Assembly (NCBI GenBank): GCA_018820855.1
Contig: JAHJNL010000028.1
Coordinates: 84,962-148,961 of the forward strand
Direction: 5' to 3'
Source of the DNA: Pseudomonadota bacterium
GTDB lineage: Bacteria; Desulfobacterota; Desulfobulbia; Desulfobulbales; Desulfocapsaceae
Length of the DNA: 64,000 nt
The position numbers were made by a program, and so were the translations under genes. Below the pieces are notes generated by a model that worked only from the letters and a program-made list of their open reading frames with translations, was not told where the DNA came from and searched no databases. Within the stretch, counting starts at the first letter, position 1. Every line of letters begins with the position of its first letter. Shown piece by piece: positions 34,501 to 42,188 of this stretch.

Positions 34501-34631
34501 TCAGTGACAATGGATTTACAGGAATTGACACTGAGTTTGAATTAAACCGTGACGAGGAACTCAGTTTTCATGTGTGGTTCACAGGCAAGGTGGGCCTGCA
34601 ACTGGATGGAATTGAAATTATTAGGCAGTGA
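31554..34631 (+). CDS. very large GT-C/YfhO-like membrane protein with duplicated C-terminal beta modules
   Basis: A 1025-residue protein. Residues 1-570 hold a dozen or so helices. The first periplasmic loop carries RSGDQIQLLYWFW (47-59), the acidic motif expected of GT-C enzymes, and SNRIITLVLFSL-type blocks as in YfhO-like proteins. Residues about 580-730 are a soluble region. Residues about 747-880 and 890-1023 are two copies of one module: both show TG..V..KD....V..A..GK...G.MVYGP...Y..G.Y...F, then ...L.F.V...GK..... The repeats are probably periplasmic beta-sandwich domains, perhaps glycan-binding. A GGGGGA ribosome site (31545-31550) precedes ATG 31554, which overlaps the double-GT gene by eight bases. 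The substrate is unknown. Confidence 0.82.
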   Translation: MAKKWLELSAVFFLMLALAIISTYPLILHFDTGIPYAPWGGPMAWNRSGDQIQLLYWFWLVKENFIGSIPFDTNPYEFNMLISHVTSGLNSIPLAFLYMLFTPFGDVAAYNCTILSSYVLAGVFMYLLVRLYSDSRIGALLGAIIFTFAPSRINGFVAGHGYGFLYFSYPFILFFLEKGIRSKKIRYGFLSGLGLICLAMLEPHLIYYICVFLGVYIPVRTLSLLPVYRDDSVVNRHCNRMFSWSTRRSLFFLWGTGAATVFYAQILFSYRDHDPLVSHSFWWIIAVYPLIPVLVSFCCAALYQRVTPLTFRQSLAVESGSLLPLFLLVLICGLACLYKPVDTTLLVVAALGTVVVTKFVILRQYLFLMLKVLADGIWTEKRKILPILPVIFSMGAIVYWIAATKVNKVASTIAGGGRTLDDVGLYSARLSDLFLSISHVYIGTVPAVLGGGLLLTLLFSVAFNKHRDKFSQETELLTLFYVVTAFCCFILALGLAFGKSSLYILFYHYFPFFNYPRVSNRIITLVLFSLAIITGFVVKYIQGRCTRRISCGAVTLLVLAAAGLQLKDFNIMKPMGINVLDKGQDVYTHVKENIGEGLLLEIPLWPGDSHQSSLYQHYIMLDRVNRVNGCSPLVLSEYIETVFEPLAPINQGRLGRKQYDLLLEMGVKFITVHDNRDIFLEKVSPFVPLTTVRRLKNSPYLEFVDIDNSIYFKTFEKKNENLYLFRLKDRESVDDSDQPAWYEMPYFYDVNSRLHQQTGEIVEDKDIGRRVYQATAGKNGPGFMVYGPYDTYTPGAYRCYFTIYLDADLEDNVARIEVSSLTGNDEQVVIGQRELKGNDRNRIYRKEYLDFSITENTKLEFRVFYYGKGSVRVEKIAVNKIGHDTPLTFLKAENMVGDTGQLVYEKDVSTGKVVEAIVGKSKNGDMVYGPNRIYKKGRYKARFYLKIKDGTDHDGTDTVSVLSVTDGQNLTVFSKRNVMIKELSDNGFTGIDTEFELNRDEELSFHVWFTGKVGLQLDGIEIIRQ

Positions 34632-34667
34632 AATACTAGTATTTCAAATCTCTGGTGAACGAATATT

Positions 34668-35678
34668 ATGGCACAAAGGACAGACTGGGTAGACTACGCG
34701 AAAGGTCTTGGAATTATACTGGTTGTTTATGCTCATCTGTTAAGTAGCGGCTTCCATGCACATCTCCATATTCAGGAGTATTTCTTTTTTCTTTCAGACA
34801 GTATTGTTTACAGTTTTCATATGCCGCTTTTCTTTTTTCTGGCAGGGCTGTTTGTTGAAAAGAGTTATAACAAACGAGGTGCCAGAGAGTTTCTTGTCAA
34901 TAAAGTAAAATTTATCGCCTATCCATACCTGTTATGGTCATTTTTACAGGCCTCTATAGAGCTGTTTTTTTCAAAACAGTCCTATAGAGGGATAACGTTA
35001 GGTGATATCATGGCAATTCCTTATCTGCCTTTTTCCCAGTTTTGGTTTTTGTATGCCCTTATCTTGATGTATGTTTTTTATACATTATTGAGCATGTTCG
35101 GCAGATTTGCTCCTCCTGCAATGATTACTGTTGCCTGCGTCTTGTTTTTTTATCCAATAAATACAGACATACTTGCCTTGCATGGTTTTTCCACGGGGTT
35201 CGTTTTTTTTGTAGCCGCGATTTTCGTCAGAGAATATCTTGGAAATTTGGAAAAAAATTCTATACCGGCAGGAATTACCTGTATCCTTTTTCTTATCTTG
35301 TCAGGGTCCGGCTGGTATGTTTTTGAGCGGGCAATTGAGCCGACCCGTTTAACAGACGGTTCTCATCCATTCTATTTTCTCTATCTTGCAGGTGTCGGTA
35401 TAACGTTTTGTATAGGGCTGGCCCAGTTTTTTGCCGAGAAAAAGTGTTGTCGGTTGATCAGGATATTCGGGATCTACTCCCTGCAGATTTACCTTGTCCA
35501 TATGTTGGCAGGGGTGGCTGCAAGAATAGTTCTTTTGAATATCTTTTCGATTGAGAATCCGGTATTACATATGATCATCGGGGTGTGCGCCGGTTTAATT
35601 GTTCCCATTGCCCTCTACAAAGCAGCACTGAAGTTGAATTTTCCTTATCTGTTTGAGATGAGACGGATGGTTCATTAG
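34668..35678 (+). CDS. acyltransferase family 3 membrane protein (OafA-like)
   Basis: A 336-residue protein with about ten helices. The N terminus RTDWVDYAKGLGIILVVYAH is diagnostic of the Acyl_transf_3 family (OafA, NodX, WecH-like); the histidine in VVYAH and the FHMPLFFFLAGLF block near residue 50 are conserved. These proteins O-acetylate glycans, using acetyl-CoA from the cytoplasm and acting on the periplasmic or cytoplasmic face. No SGNH domain is fused. ATG 34668 follows GGTGAAC. It lies 36 bp after the giant membrane protein and 32 bp before the hydrolase gene, in the same direction, so it is probably in one operon with them. Confidence 0.9.
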   Translation: MAQRTDWVDYAKGLGIILVVYAHLLSSGFHAHLHIQEYFFFLSDSIVYSFHMPLFFFLAGLFVEKSYNKRGAREFLVNKVKFIAYPYLLWSFLQASIELFFSKQSYRGITLGDIMAIPYLPFSQFWFLYALILMYVFYTLLSMFGRFAPPAMITVACVLFFYPINTDILALHGFSTGFVFFVAAIFVREYLGNLEKNSIPAGITCILFLILSGSGWYVFERAIEPTRLTDGSHPFYFLYLAGVGITFCIGLAQFFAEKKCCRLIRIFGIYSLQIYLVHMLAGVAARIVLLNIFSIENPVLHMIIGVCAGLIVPIALYKAALKLNFPYLFEMRRMVH

Positions 35679-35710
35679 GATTCAAATGTGAAAACTACGG
35701 CAAGACTGTC

Positions 35711-36532
35711 ATGATATTTGTAGATTCCCACGTCCATATTTATGATTGCTTTGATGTCGATCTCCTCCTAGACTCGGCCTTAAAAAATTTTCAATCGGCA
35801 GCAAAACAACATACTATTGCACAACAGACATCCTCGTATGTGCTTCTCCTGACCGAATGCGCAAGGGATAACTGGTTTCAGCAGCAACTGACAACTTTTC
35901 AGGATTCTAAATCTAAACATGGGGCATTTGCCAGGAGATGGTGTGTCGTGGGATCAAGAGAAGAGGATTCCATGGTGGTTTGTCGGAACGATTCTTCGGA
36001 GGATAAAATTCATCTTGTTGCCGGTCGGCAAGCAGTCACCAAAGAGAAAATAGAAGTCCTTGCACTTTTTTTTAAAAAGAGCATCAGTAATGGAATGTCT
36101 CTACATGAAACCATCGATGCGATAAGGCAAGCAGATGGTATTCCTGTTTTGCCCTGGGGAGCTGGTAAATGGTTGGGGAAGAGGGGGGGAATCCTCAAAG
36201 CTTTTCTATCTGCTCAAGGGAAAAGCAACCTTTTCTTAGGTGACAATGGAGGTCGGCCACAGTTCTGGCCAACTCCGAACCTGTTTGATCTTGCTGAAAA
36301 GAAAGGTATCTCCGTTTTGCCTGGCAGTGATCCGCTCCCCCTTCCCGGTGAAGCCGGACGTGTCGGGAGTTTCGGATTTTACCTGCATGGAAATTCTTCT
36401 TATAGCGATTCTCCGACAGTATATCTCAAAAAGGCCTTGTGCTCAGCAAAGACAACACCTGTTCCTTTTGGTCGTCTGCAAAAAAACAGTATGTTTCTGT
36501 TCAATCAGCTTCGTCTTCGCCTCTCTATTTAA
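35711..36532 (+). CDS. putative metal-dependent hydrolase (PHP/amidohydrolase-like), function unknown
   Basis: A 273-residue protein. The N terminus IFVDSHVHIYDCFD has an HxH pair (H7, H9) as in PHP and amidohydrolase metal sites. Further plausible metal ligands lie in FLGDNGGRP near residue 177 and LPGSDPLPLPGE near 203. No full family motif set is visible, so the fold is inferred, not shown. It is followed 19 bp later by a GlpD-like oxidoreductase and then by a methyltransferase. That trio suggests a small modification module, perhaps one acting on a phosphorylated or phosphoglycerol substituent, but this is speculative. ATG 35711 fits the start of the first beta strand. Confidence 0.7.
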   Translation: MIFVDSHVHIYDCFDVDLLLDSALKNFQSAAKQHTIAQQTSSYVLLLTECARDNWFQQQLTTFQDSKSKHGAFARRWCVVGSREEDSMVVCRNDSSEDKIHLVAGRQAVTKEKIEVLALFFKKSISNGMSLHETIDAIRQADGIPVLPWGAGKWLGKRGGILKAFLSAQGKSNLFLGDNGGRPQFWPTPNLFDLAEKKGISVLPGSDPLPLPGEAGRVGSFGFYLHGNSSYSDSPTVYLKKALCSAKTTPVPFGRLQKNSMFLFNQLRLRLSI

Positions 36533-36551
36533 GTTTTACCGGAATCGACCC

Positions 36552-38180
36552 ATGATAACACGTAATCTTACCAAACTCAGCGCAGATATTCTCGATGTCC
36601 TTGTTATTGGGGGGGGCGCTCACGGGGCAACAATTGCCTATCATGTAGCAAAGGCAGGCTATCGCACAGCACTTGTGGAAAAAAATGATTTTTGCGGTGC
36701 AACGTCAGCCAGTAGTCTGAAGATCCTCCATGGCGGTCTTCGATATCTTCAGCATCTCAATATCAAGAGGATGCGACATTCCATTGCTGCGAGAAGAGAG
36801 ATGATGCAGCTCGCTCCATACCTCGTTGAACCTCTGGCCTGCATGATGCCGCTTTATGGGAAAGGTCTACGCGGGAAACGAGTTATGCAGGCAGCACTTT
36901 TTCTCAATGATTGTATAGGATGGGATCGGAATCGTGACCTGCCTGCTGCTATCCGTTTACCCCGTGGACATATCGTTTCTGAAAAAAAGGTCAGAGAAAC
37001 TGTACCTGATATTGATGGTGAGGATCTGCATGGTGCGTGTGTCTGGTATGATGGTTTGGCTGTGGATACGGAACGATTGATTCTTGAGTATGTCTTAGGA
37101 AGCATGACATATGGGGCAAGGGCGGCCAATTATGCCGAGGCTACAGCCATTAACAAAGGAGACGATGACCTGTATCAGGTGACCATCCGGGACAGGCTCA
37201 GCAACGAGATACATCAGGTAACAACCAGATTTGTAGTGAACGCCTCAGGGCCATGGTTTGAAAAAAGTATTCAGGCCTCCCAAAAAAAGGATACAAAACA
37301 AAAATGGGCCTTGGCCTTAAACATTGTCTCGAAAAAGAAAATATTTGAAAAGTATGCTGTGGCCTTGGAAGGACATACTCAGTATGAAGACAGGGACGCT
37401 ATTATAAAACGAGATAAACGGCTTTACTTTTTCGTCCCCTGGCGTGGCCATACCATGATCGGCACTGAATATATGGAAAGTATTGCCGATCCGGATTGTT
37501 TACAGGTGAAACCTGAAATGATTCAGAATATGGTTGATGGAGTGAATGCTATCTATCCACCAGCTCAACTGAAATACGAAGACATCTCTTTCTTCCATGC
37601 CGGCTTGTTGCCCATGCATAGTAAATCGGAAGAGAATAATATCCAGATGGAGAAAAATTCGACTTTTTTTGTACATACACATGCCGGGTTCAGCAGGGTG
37701 CTTTCTGTCAAGGGAGTGAAATATACCACTGCTCCGCATATAGCCCATGAGATTGTAGAGTTTCTTAGAAAACAGCTGCAACTTGAGTCCGGTATTGAAA
37801 AGTTGAAAGATTCTCATGTCACTGCCGGGCAGTGGAACTCTGACCAGCTGCAATACAAAGATATACTTGAAAGGAAATATGGACAAAGGGCGGTACGAAT
37901 CCTTTCTTATATGCAGAATGAACAAAAGGCTGATATCTGGATTGATGAAGCTTCAGAATTGTTAAAGGCCGAGGTGAGTTATCTGATAAATGAAGAAATG
38001 GCCTGTAAGCTGTCAGATATTGTTTTGCGCAGAACTGGACTGGGGACTGCAGAGTGCCCTGGGCGCAGCGTCCTGGAAAAACTGGTGGAGTATATGGGTG
38101 GGATCCTTTCTTGGGATGAGGCACGAAAAGGACAGGAAGTAAAGGAAGTTCTTCAGCGTTATGCTCCGTTAGTTTTTTGA
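36552..38180 (+). CDS. FAD-dependent glycerol-3-phosphate dehydrogenase family protein (GlpD-like)
   Basis: A 542-residue flavoprotein. The FAD-binding VLVIGGGAHGATIAYHVAKAG lies at about 17-37, with ATSASSLKILHGGLRYLQ after it, and NASGPWFE-like VVNASGPWFEK near 230. The C-terminal 120 residues match the DAO_C helical domain found in GlpD. GlpD oxidises glycerol 3-phosphate to DHAP at the membrane with electrons going to quinone. Its location inside a glycan locus, away from any glp genes, suggests a recruited member that oxidises another substrate, perhaps a glycerol- or sugar-phosphate substituent. ATG 36552 begins the conserved N terminus; an in-frame open stretch upstream to 36240 overlaps the hydrolase and looks like chance. 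It ends 51 bp before the methyltransferase. Confidence 0.88.
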   Translation: MITRNLTKLSADILDVLVIGGGAHGATIAYHVAKAGYRTALVEKNDFCGATSASSLKILHGGLRYLQHLNIKRMRHSIAARREMMQLAPYLVEPLACMMPLYGKGLRGKRVMQAALFLNDCIGWDRNRDLPAAIRLPRGHIVSEKKVRETVPDIDGEDLHGACVWYDGLAVDTERLILEYVLGSMTYGARAANYAEATAINKGDDDLYQVTIRDRLSNEIHQVTTRFVVNASGPWFEKSIQASQKKDTKQKWALALNIVSKKKIFEKYAVALEGHTQYEDRDAIIKRDKRLYFFVPWRGHTMIGTEYMESIADPDCLQVKPEMIQNMVDGVNAIYPPAQLKYEDISFFHAGLLPMHSKSEENNIQMEKNSTFFVHTHAGFSRVLSVKGVKYTTAPHIAHEIVEFLRKQLQLESGIEKLKDSHVTAGQWNSDQLQYKDILERKYGQRAVRILSYMQNEQKADIWIDEASELLKAEVSYLINEEMACKLSDIVLRRTGLGTAECPGRSVLEKLVEYMGGILSWDEARKGQEVKEVLQRYAPLVF

Positions 38181-38231
38181 GAGGCCTGCATTGAATAAGC
38201 ATCTTTTGTTTTTGGAAGAGAGTACAGAAAA

Positions 38232-38954
38232 TTGGCACCCCATTTATTAGAAACCGCTGATATTGAAACAGCTTCAGATGATTATGCATCGCGTTTTGCA
38301 GGTCCTGTCGGCGACTATTTTTTAGCTGTTCAGGCTCAGCTGACACTTGATTTATTGCGTGATTTACCCGGTGCCTCGGTACTGGATGTGGGTGGCGGTC
38401 ATGCGCAGCTTACAAAGCCGCTGGCAGAGAATGGTTATAAGGTCACAGTTACCGGGAGTGCTGACAGCTGCCGGGCGCGGCTGGACAGGTATTGTGAGAA
38501 GGGAAGTTTTACTTATCTGACATGTGATAGTCTGAATCTGCCTTTTGCAGATAATCAGTTTGATGTGGTCATGGCCTTTCGCCTGCTGCCTCACGCAGAG
38601 AGATGGCAACGATTGGTACAGGAAATGTGTCGGGTTGCCGGCAAGGCCGTTATTTTTGATTATCCGGATAGAAGAAGCGCAAATATCCTGTATGATATTC
38701 TTTTTGACTTGAAAAAAAATATGGAAGGGAACACCAGGACCTACACACTTTTTTCCAGAAAAGAAATAACCCATGAATTGGCAACAAATCATTTTGGGCC
38801 GCCACAGCTCAAACCCGAATTTTTCATGCCCATGGTGATTCATCGGAAATTAAAAAATCCAGTGATCTCTCGCTCGCTGGAAGCTGTTTCCCGACTGACC
38901 GGATTGACAAAATTATTTGGCTCTCCCATCATTGTTCGCAGTGATGGGAAATAG
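38232..38954 (+). CDS. class I SAM-dependent methyltransferase
   Basis: A 240-residue enzyme with motif I VLDVGGGHAQLTKPLAENG near residue 50, LNLPFADNQFDVVMAFRLLPH near 100 and a hydrophobic strand KAVIFDYPD near 135. This is a complete small class I fold, likely acting on a sugar or lipid. The only usable start in frame is TTG 38232, with GGAAGAG at 38214-38220; the surrounding reading frame gives no ATG before the first helix. It follows the GlpD-like gene by 51 bp and is probably in the same operon as the hydrolase and GlpD-like genes. Substrate unknown. Confidence 0.83.
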   Translation: MAPHLLETADIETASDDYASRFAGPVGDYFLAVQAQLTLDLLRDLPGASVLDVGGGHAQLTKPLAENGYKVTVTGSADSCRARLDRYCEKGSFTYLTCDSLNLPFADNQFDVVMAFRLLPHAERWQRLVQEMCRVAGKAVIFDYPDRRSANILYDILFDLKKNMEGNTRTYTLFSRKEITHELATNHFGPPQLKPEFFMPMVIHRKLKNPVISRSLEAVSRLTGLTKLFGSPIIVRSDGK

Positions 38955-38981
38955 TCATCAAGTTCACGGACCTTAATTGTT

Positions 38982-40151
38982 TTGAATATTCTTCTCCTCG
39001 CTCCCCAACCTTTTTACCAGGATAGGGGTACCCCGATCGCGGTGAAACTCCTGGCTCAGACCCTCGGTGAGCTGGGCCATAGTGTCCATCTGCTTGTGTT
39101 TGCAGAAGGTGAGGAGATTGTTATTCCCCGTGTCACCATTCATCGCCACATCCCAATCCCCGGAATAGCCAATATTAAGCCTGGATTGTCCCTGAAAAAG
39201 CTTATTTGTGATTTCTTTTTCTTTATCAAGTGTATGCAGCTGGTACGGAAACATGATTTCCAGCTGGTTCATGCTGTGGAAGAGTCTGTCTTTATGGCAC
39301 TTGTGCTGAAAAAAATATTCAAGATTCCCTACGTCTATGATATGGATTCATGCATGTCAGTGCAGCTCGTAGACAAATTTCCATCTTTGGGACTGGTGCG
39401 CCGGATAATGGAATGGCTGGAAAAAGCGGCCATAACAGGCAGTATTGGTGTGCTAGCAGTATGTAAGGCCCTTGAAGACATAGTAAAAAAATGTGCCCCT
39501 GGTAAGCTCACTGCCAGGCTTGAGGATATAACGCTGCTGGAGAGTGGAAGTGAGGGAGATGAAAATCTTCGAGAAGAGCTGGGTATAAATGGTCTTGTTT
39601 TGATGTATGTGGGTAATTTGGAGAAATATCAAGGGATTGATCTGTTGCTTGCCGGGTTTAAAGAAGCTGTGGCCAGACGGAGTGATCTTGCTCTTGTCTT
39701 GATTGGTGGAAAAAAAGAAGATATTCAGTCTTATCAGCAACAAACAAAACAGTTTGGTATAGCAGCAAATGTCTTTTTTTGTGGCCCGCGTCCGGTGCAG
39801 CAGCTTGGTTATTATCTCGGTCAGGCAGATATCCTTGTTTCTCCCAGAACCCAGGGCAACAACACCCCGATGAAAATTTATTCTTATCTGGATTCCGGTA
39901 TACCTGTTTTGGCAACCAAGCTGCCTACCCATACCCAGGTATTGGATGAGGATATTTCCTGTCTTGTCAAACCAATACCGGCAGACATGGCAGAAGGGAT
40001 ACTTATTCTTGCCGAAGATAAGGTGTTGCGGGAACGAATTGCCGGTAAGGCCAGGCAACGTGTGCAGGAGGAGTACTCTCTTCCGGCCTTTCAACGGAAA
40101 CTGAAAATATTTTACGAAAAGTTAGAGGACAGGCTTGATTCACGTCTGTAA
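38982..40151 (+). CDS. family 4 glycosyltransferase
   Basis: A 389-residue GT-B enzyme. The N-terminal ILLLAPQPFYQDRGTPIAVKLLAQ (split glycine motif) and C-terminal LVLMYVGNLEKYQGIDLLL, VSPRTQGNNTPMKIYSYLDSG match GT4 proteins, although the usual EGFG...E block is replaced by NNTPMKIYSY, as in the subgroup with TPMKIYEY-type motifs. It transfers a sugar from a nucleotide donor in the cytoplasm; donor unknown. The start is TTG 38982, with no ATG at the beta strand. AsnB follows 18 bp later. A gene pair of this kind, GT4 followed by asparagine-synthase-like AsnB, is common in exopolysaccharide loci. Confidence 0.87.
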   Translation: MNILLLAPQPFYQDRGTPIAVKLLAQTLGELGHSVHLLVFAEGEEIVIPRVTIHRHIPIPGIANIKPGLSLKKLICDFFFFIKCMQLVRKHDFQLVHAVEESVFMALVLKKIFKIPYVYDMDSCMSVQLVDKFPSLGLVRRIMEWLEKAAITGSIGVLAVCKALEDIVKKCAPGKLTARLEDITLLESGSEGDENLREELGINGLVLMYVGNLEKYQGIDLLLAGFKEAVARRSDLALVLIGGKKEDIQSYQQQTKQFGIAANVFFCGPRPVQQLGYYLGQADILVSPRTQGNNTPMKIYSYLDSGIPVLATKLPTHTQVLDEDISCLVKPIPADMAEGILILAEDKVLRERIAGKARQRVQEEYSLPAFQRKLKIFYEKLEDRLDSRL

Positions 40152-40169
40152 GGCTTGAGGAATTAGTAT

Positions 40170-42035
40170 ATGTGTGGAATTTGCGGTTTTAACTGGAAAG
40201 ATGAAGAGTTGATCAGGCGGATGAACAGTCAACTTGTTCATCGGGGACCTGACCAGGACGGGATTTATTGCTGCGATCACGCCTCGCTGGGACACAGGCG
40301 TCTGAGTATCATTGATCTCAGTGAACAAGGCAGGCAGCCCATGTTCAACGAGGATGGCAGTCTTTGTCTTGTCTTTAACGGAGAAATCTATAATTTCCAG
40401 GAGCTGCGCGAGAGTCTTCAGCAGAAAGGTCACACCTTTTCCAGCCATTCCGATTCAGAGGTGATTCTCCATGCCTATGAAGAGTATGGGATGGGGGTCC
40501 TTGAAAAACTGCGGGGCATGTTTGCCTTTGCCCTCTATGATCTGAAAGAGAAAACGATTTTTCTGGCCAGGGACCGCATCGGGATCAAACCACTGTACTA
40601 TTACCACAAAGACAACAAACTTGTCTTTGCCTCGGAAATAAAGGCGATTCTTGAAGACAAGACCATAGAGCGCAAACTGTCTCATCAGGCCTTATATGAC
40701 TATATCGGTTTTGAGTTTGTTCCTGCTCCCGCCACCATGTTTCAGGATATTTACAAGATTCCTGCCGGACATTACCTGCTCTGTCGTGAAGGAAAGATTG
40801 AAGTCAAACAGTATTGGGATCTTGATTTCTCGGCAAACAGTGCCGGACTTTCCTACAATGACAGTGTGGAGAAGCTGCGAGAGCTGTTGGACTATTCGGT
40901 GAAGAGTCATCTGGTAAGTGATGTTCCCCTTGGTGTCTTCCTGTCCGGAGGACTTGATTCAAGCGCGATCGTGGCAATGATGCGTCGGCATATCTCCGGC
41001 CCTCTCAAGACCTTTACCATAGGCTACCACGATAAAAGCTTCAGCGAGCTGGATTACGCCGCGCAGGTTGCAGACTATTTCGGTACAGAGCATCAGGTTC
41101 TCATGCTTGATGATATCAAATCCGAATATGTGGAAAAGACCCTCTGGCATCTCGACGAACCGATGACAGATCTCTCCACTGTCCCCTTGTATCTCCTCTG
41201 CAAACAGGCCAGAGAGCATGTGACAGTCTGTTTGAGCGGGGAGGGTGCCGATGAGAGTTTTGCCGGCTATGACCGCTTTAAGGCCAGCAAGCTCAATCTC
41301 TTTTTTCGGGTCTTGCCGGCACCTGTCCGTAAACAGATTGTGGGCAGACTGATAGCAGCTCTGCCTGATCAACCACAGAAAAAAGGTGCTATCAACATGC
41401 TGAAACGGTTTGTTGAGGGCGCTAACCTGCCTCCTGAGGGGCATCATCTGCGCTGGCAGTATTTTGCCAATGAAGATCAGAACAATCATCTCTTTAATGA
41501 ACATTTTAAGAGCCAGACAGTTTTTGATCCGTTCCGAATCGTTCGCGACTATTCAGGACGCTGCAATGCGAAAGACAGAATTAACAGGGAAATTTATCTG
41601 GATATGCGGTATATGATGACCGACAGTGTACTCATGAAGGTCGATAAAATGAGTATGGCCAGTTCTCTTGAGGTTCGGGTGCCATTACTTGATCATGTAT
41701 TGGTTGAGTTCCTGGCATCGCTCCCCGGTGACTGGAAATTGAAGGGGATGCGTACAAAGCATATTTTTCGTTCTGTTCTTGACGGCATGCTGCCCGACAA
41801 TATTGTGAATCGTGGCAAACAGGGCTACAGCCTGCCGGTCAAGCATCTCCTGCGCGGAGAAATGAAATCGTACATGGTTTCACTGTTAAATGAGTCAACG
41901 ATAATTCGAGAAAATATGCATCTCGGGTATGTGAATCATTTGATTAAGGAGCACTGTGATATGGTTCATAATCATAATCATGTTCTTTGGGCTCTGATCA
42001 ATATCGCAATCTGGCATAATCGATTTTTTAAATAA
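40170..42035 (+). CDS. asnB: asparagine synthase (glutamine-hydrolysing) family amidotransferase
   Basis: A 621-residue two-domain enzyme. The N-terminal class II glutaminase domain has the catalytic Cys2 in MCGICG and VHRGPDQDG (23-31), HRRLSIIDLS (42-51) and NGEIYN (70-75). The C-terminal synthetase domain has the ATP PP-loop SGGLDSS at 259-265 and LSGEGADESFAGY near 352. The reaction makes an amide from an acid, ATP and glutamine. In polysaccharide clusters these paralogues often amidate sugar acids (for example uronamides) instead of making asparagine; that is plausible here since sugar-acid genes (Uxs-like) lie at the far end. GAGGAAT at about 40156 precedes ATG 40170. A long hairpin lies in the 153-bp gap after it. 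Confidence 0.92.
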   Translation: MCGICGFNWKDEELIRRMNSQLVHRGPDQDGIYCCDHASLGHRRLSIIDLSEQGRQPMFNEDGSLCLVFNGEIYNFQELRESLQQKGHTFSSHSDSEVILHAYEEYGMGVLEKLRGMFAFALYDLKEKTIFLARDRIGIKPLYYYHKDNKLVFASEIKAILEDKTIERKLSHQALYDYIGFEFVPAPATMFQDIYKIPAGHYLLCREGKIEVKQYWDLDFSANSAGLSYNDSVEKLRELLDYSVKSHLVSDVPLGVFLSGGLDSSAIVAMMRRHISGPLKTFTIGYHDKSFSELDYAAQVADYFGTEHQVLMLDDIKSEYVEKTLWHLDEPMTDLSTVPLYLLCKQAREHVTVCLSGEGADESFAGYDRFKASKLNLFFRVLPAPVRKQIVGRLIAALPDQPQKKGAINMLKRFVEGANLPPEGHHLRWQYFANEDQNNHLFNEHFKSQTVFDPFRIVRDYSGRCNAKDRINREIYLDMRYMMTDSVLMKVDKMSMASSLEVRVPLLDHVLVEFLASLPGDWKLKGMRTKHIFRSVLDGMLPDNIVNRGKQGYSLPVKHLLRGEMKSYMVSLLNESTIIRENMHLGYVNHLIKEHCDMVHNHNHVLWALINIAIWHNRFFK

Positions 42036-42075
42036 TGATGGCATCATAAAACATCTTCATCTGCTTGTATTGCTG

Positions 42076-42128
42076 TAACGTTGATAGACTTTGGCGTACC
42101 TTGCGTATGTCAAAGTCTATCAACGTTA
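42076..42128. repeat. 18-bp perfect inverted repeat forming a long hairpin
   Basis: TAACGTTGATAGACTTTG at 42076-42093 and its exact complement at 42111-42128 are separated by 17 nt. Most of the inner 17 nt can also pair if G:U pairs are allowed, leaving a loop of about 5 nt. No T-run follows the stem, so it is not a standard terminator. It lies between asnB and the next SDR gene, which has its own strong GAAGGAG site at about 42176. Possible roles: mRNA processing or stability element, or the end of a degenerate small mobile element. Confidence 0.8.
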
Positions 42129-42188
42129 TACGATTCAGTGATGATTTTTTTACTGAGCCATTCTGCAATTTGACTGAAGGAGTAAGAT

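Noticed and set aside
36240..36551. Long in-frame N-terminal extension of the GlpD-like gene.
   Set aside because: It overlaps the hydrolase gene and its translation does not resemble a protein domain; ATG 36552 begins the conserved FAD domain.
38191..38231. TTG at 38191 considered as a start for the methyltransferase.
   Set aside because: It is in a different reading frame from the methyltransferase; TTG 38232 is the only usable start.
39453..40094. 213-codon open frame on the minus strand inside the GT4 gene, and similar antisense frames at 43215-43853, 52421-53068 and 23934-24599.
   Set aside because: They lie opposite clearly conserved proteins and show no recognisable motifs; they look like chance open frames.
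42076..42128. The long inverted repeat was considered as an integron attC site.
   Set aside because: The core sites RYYYAAC and GTTRRRY are not matched, and no integrase is in the window.
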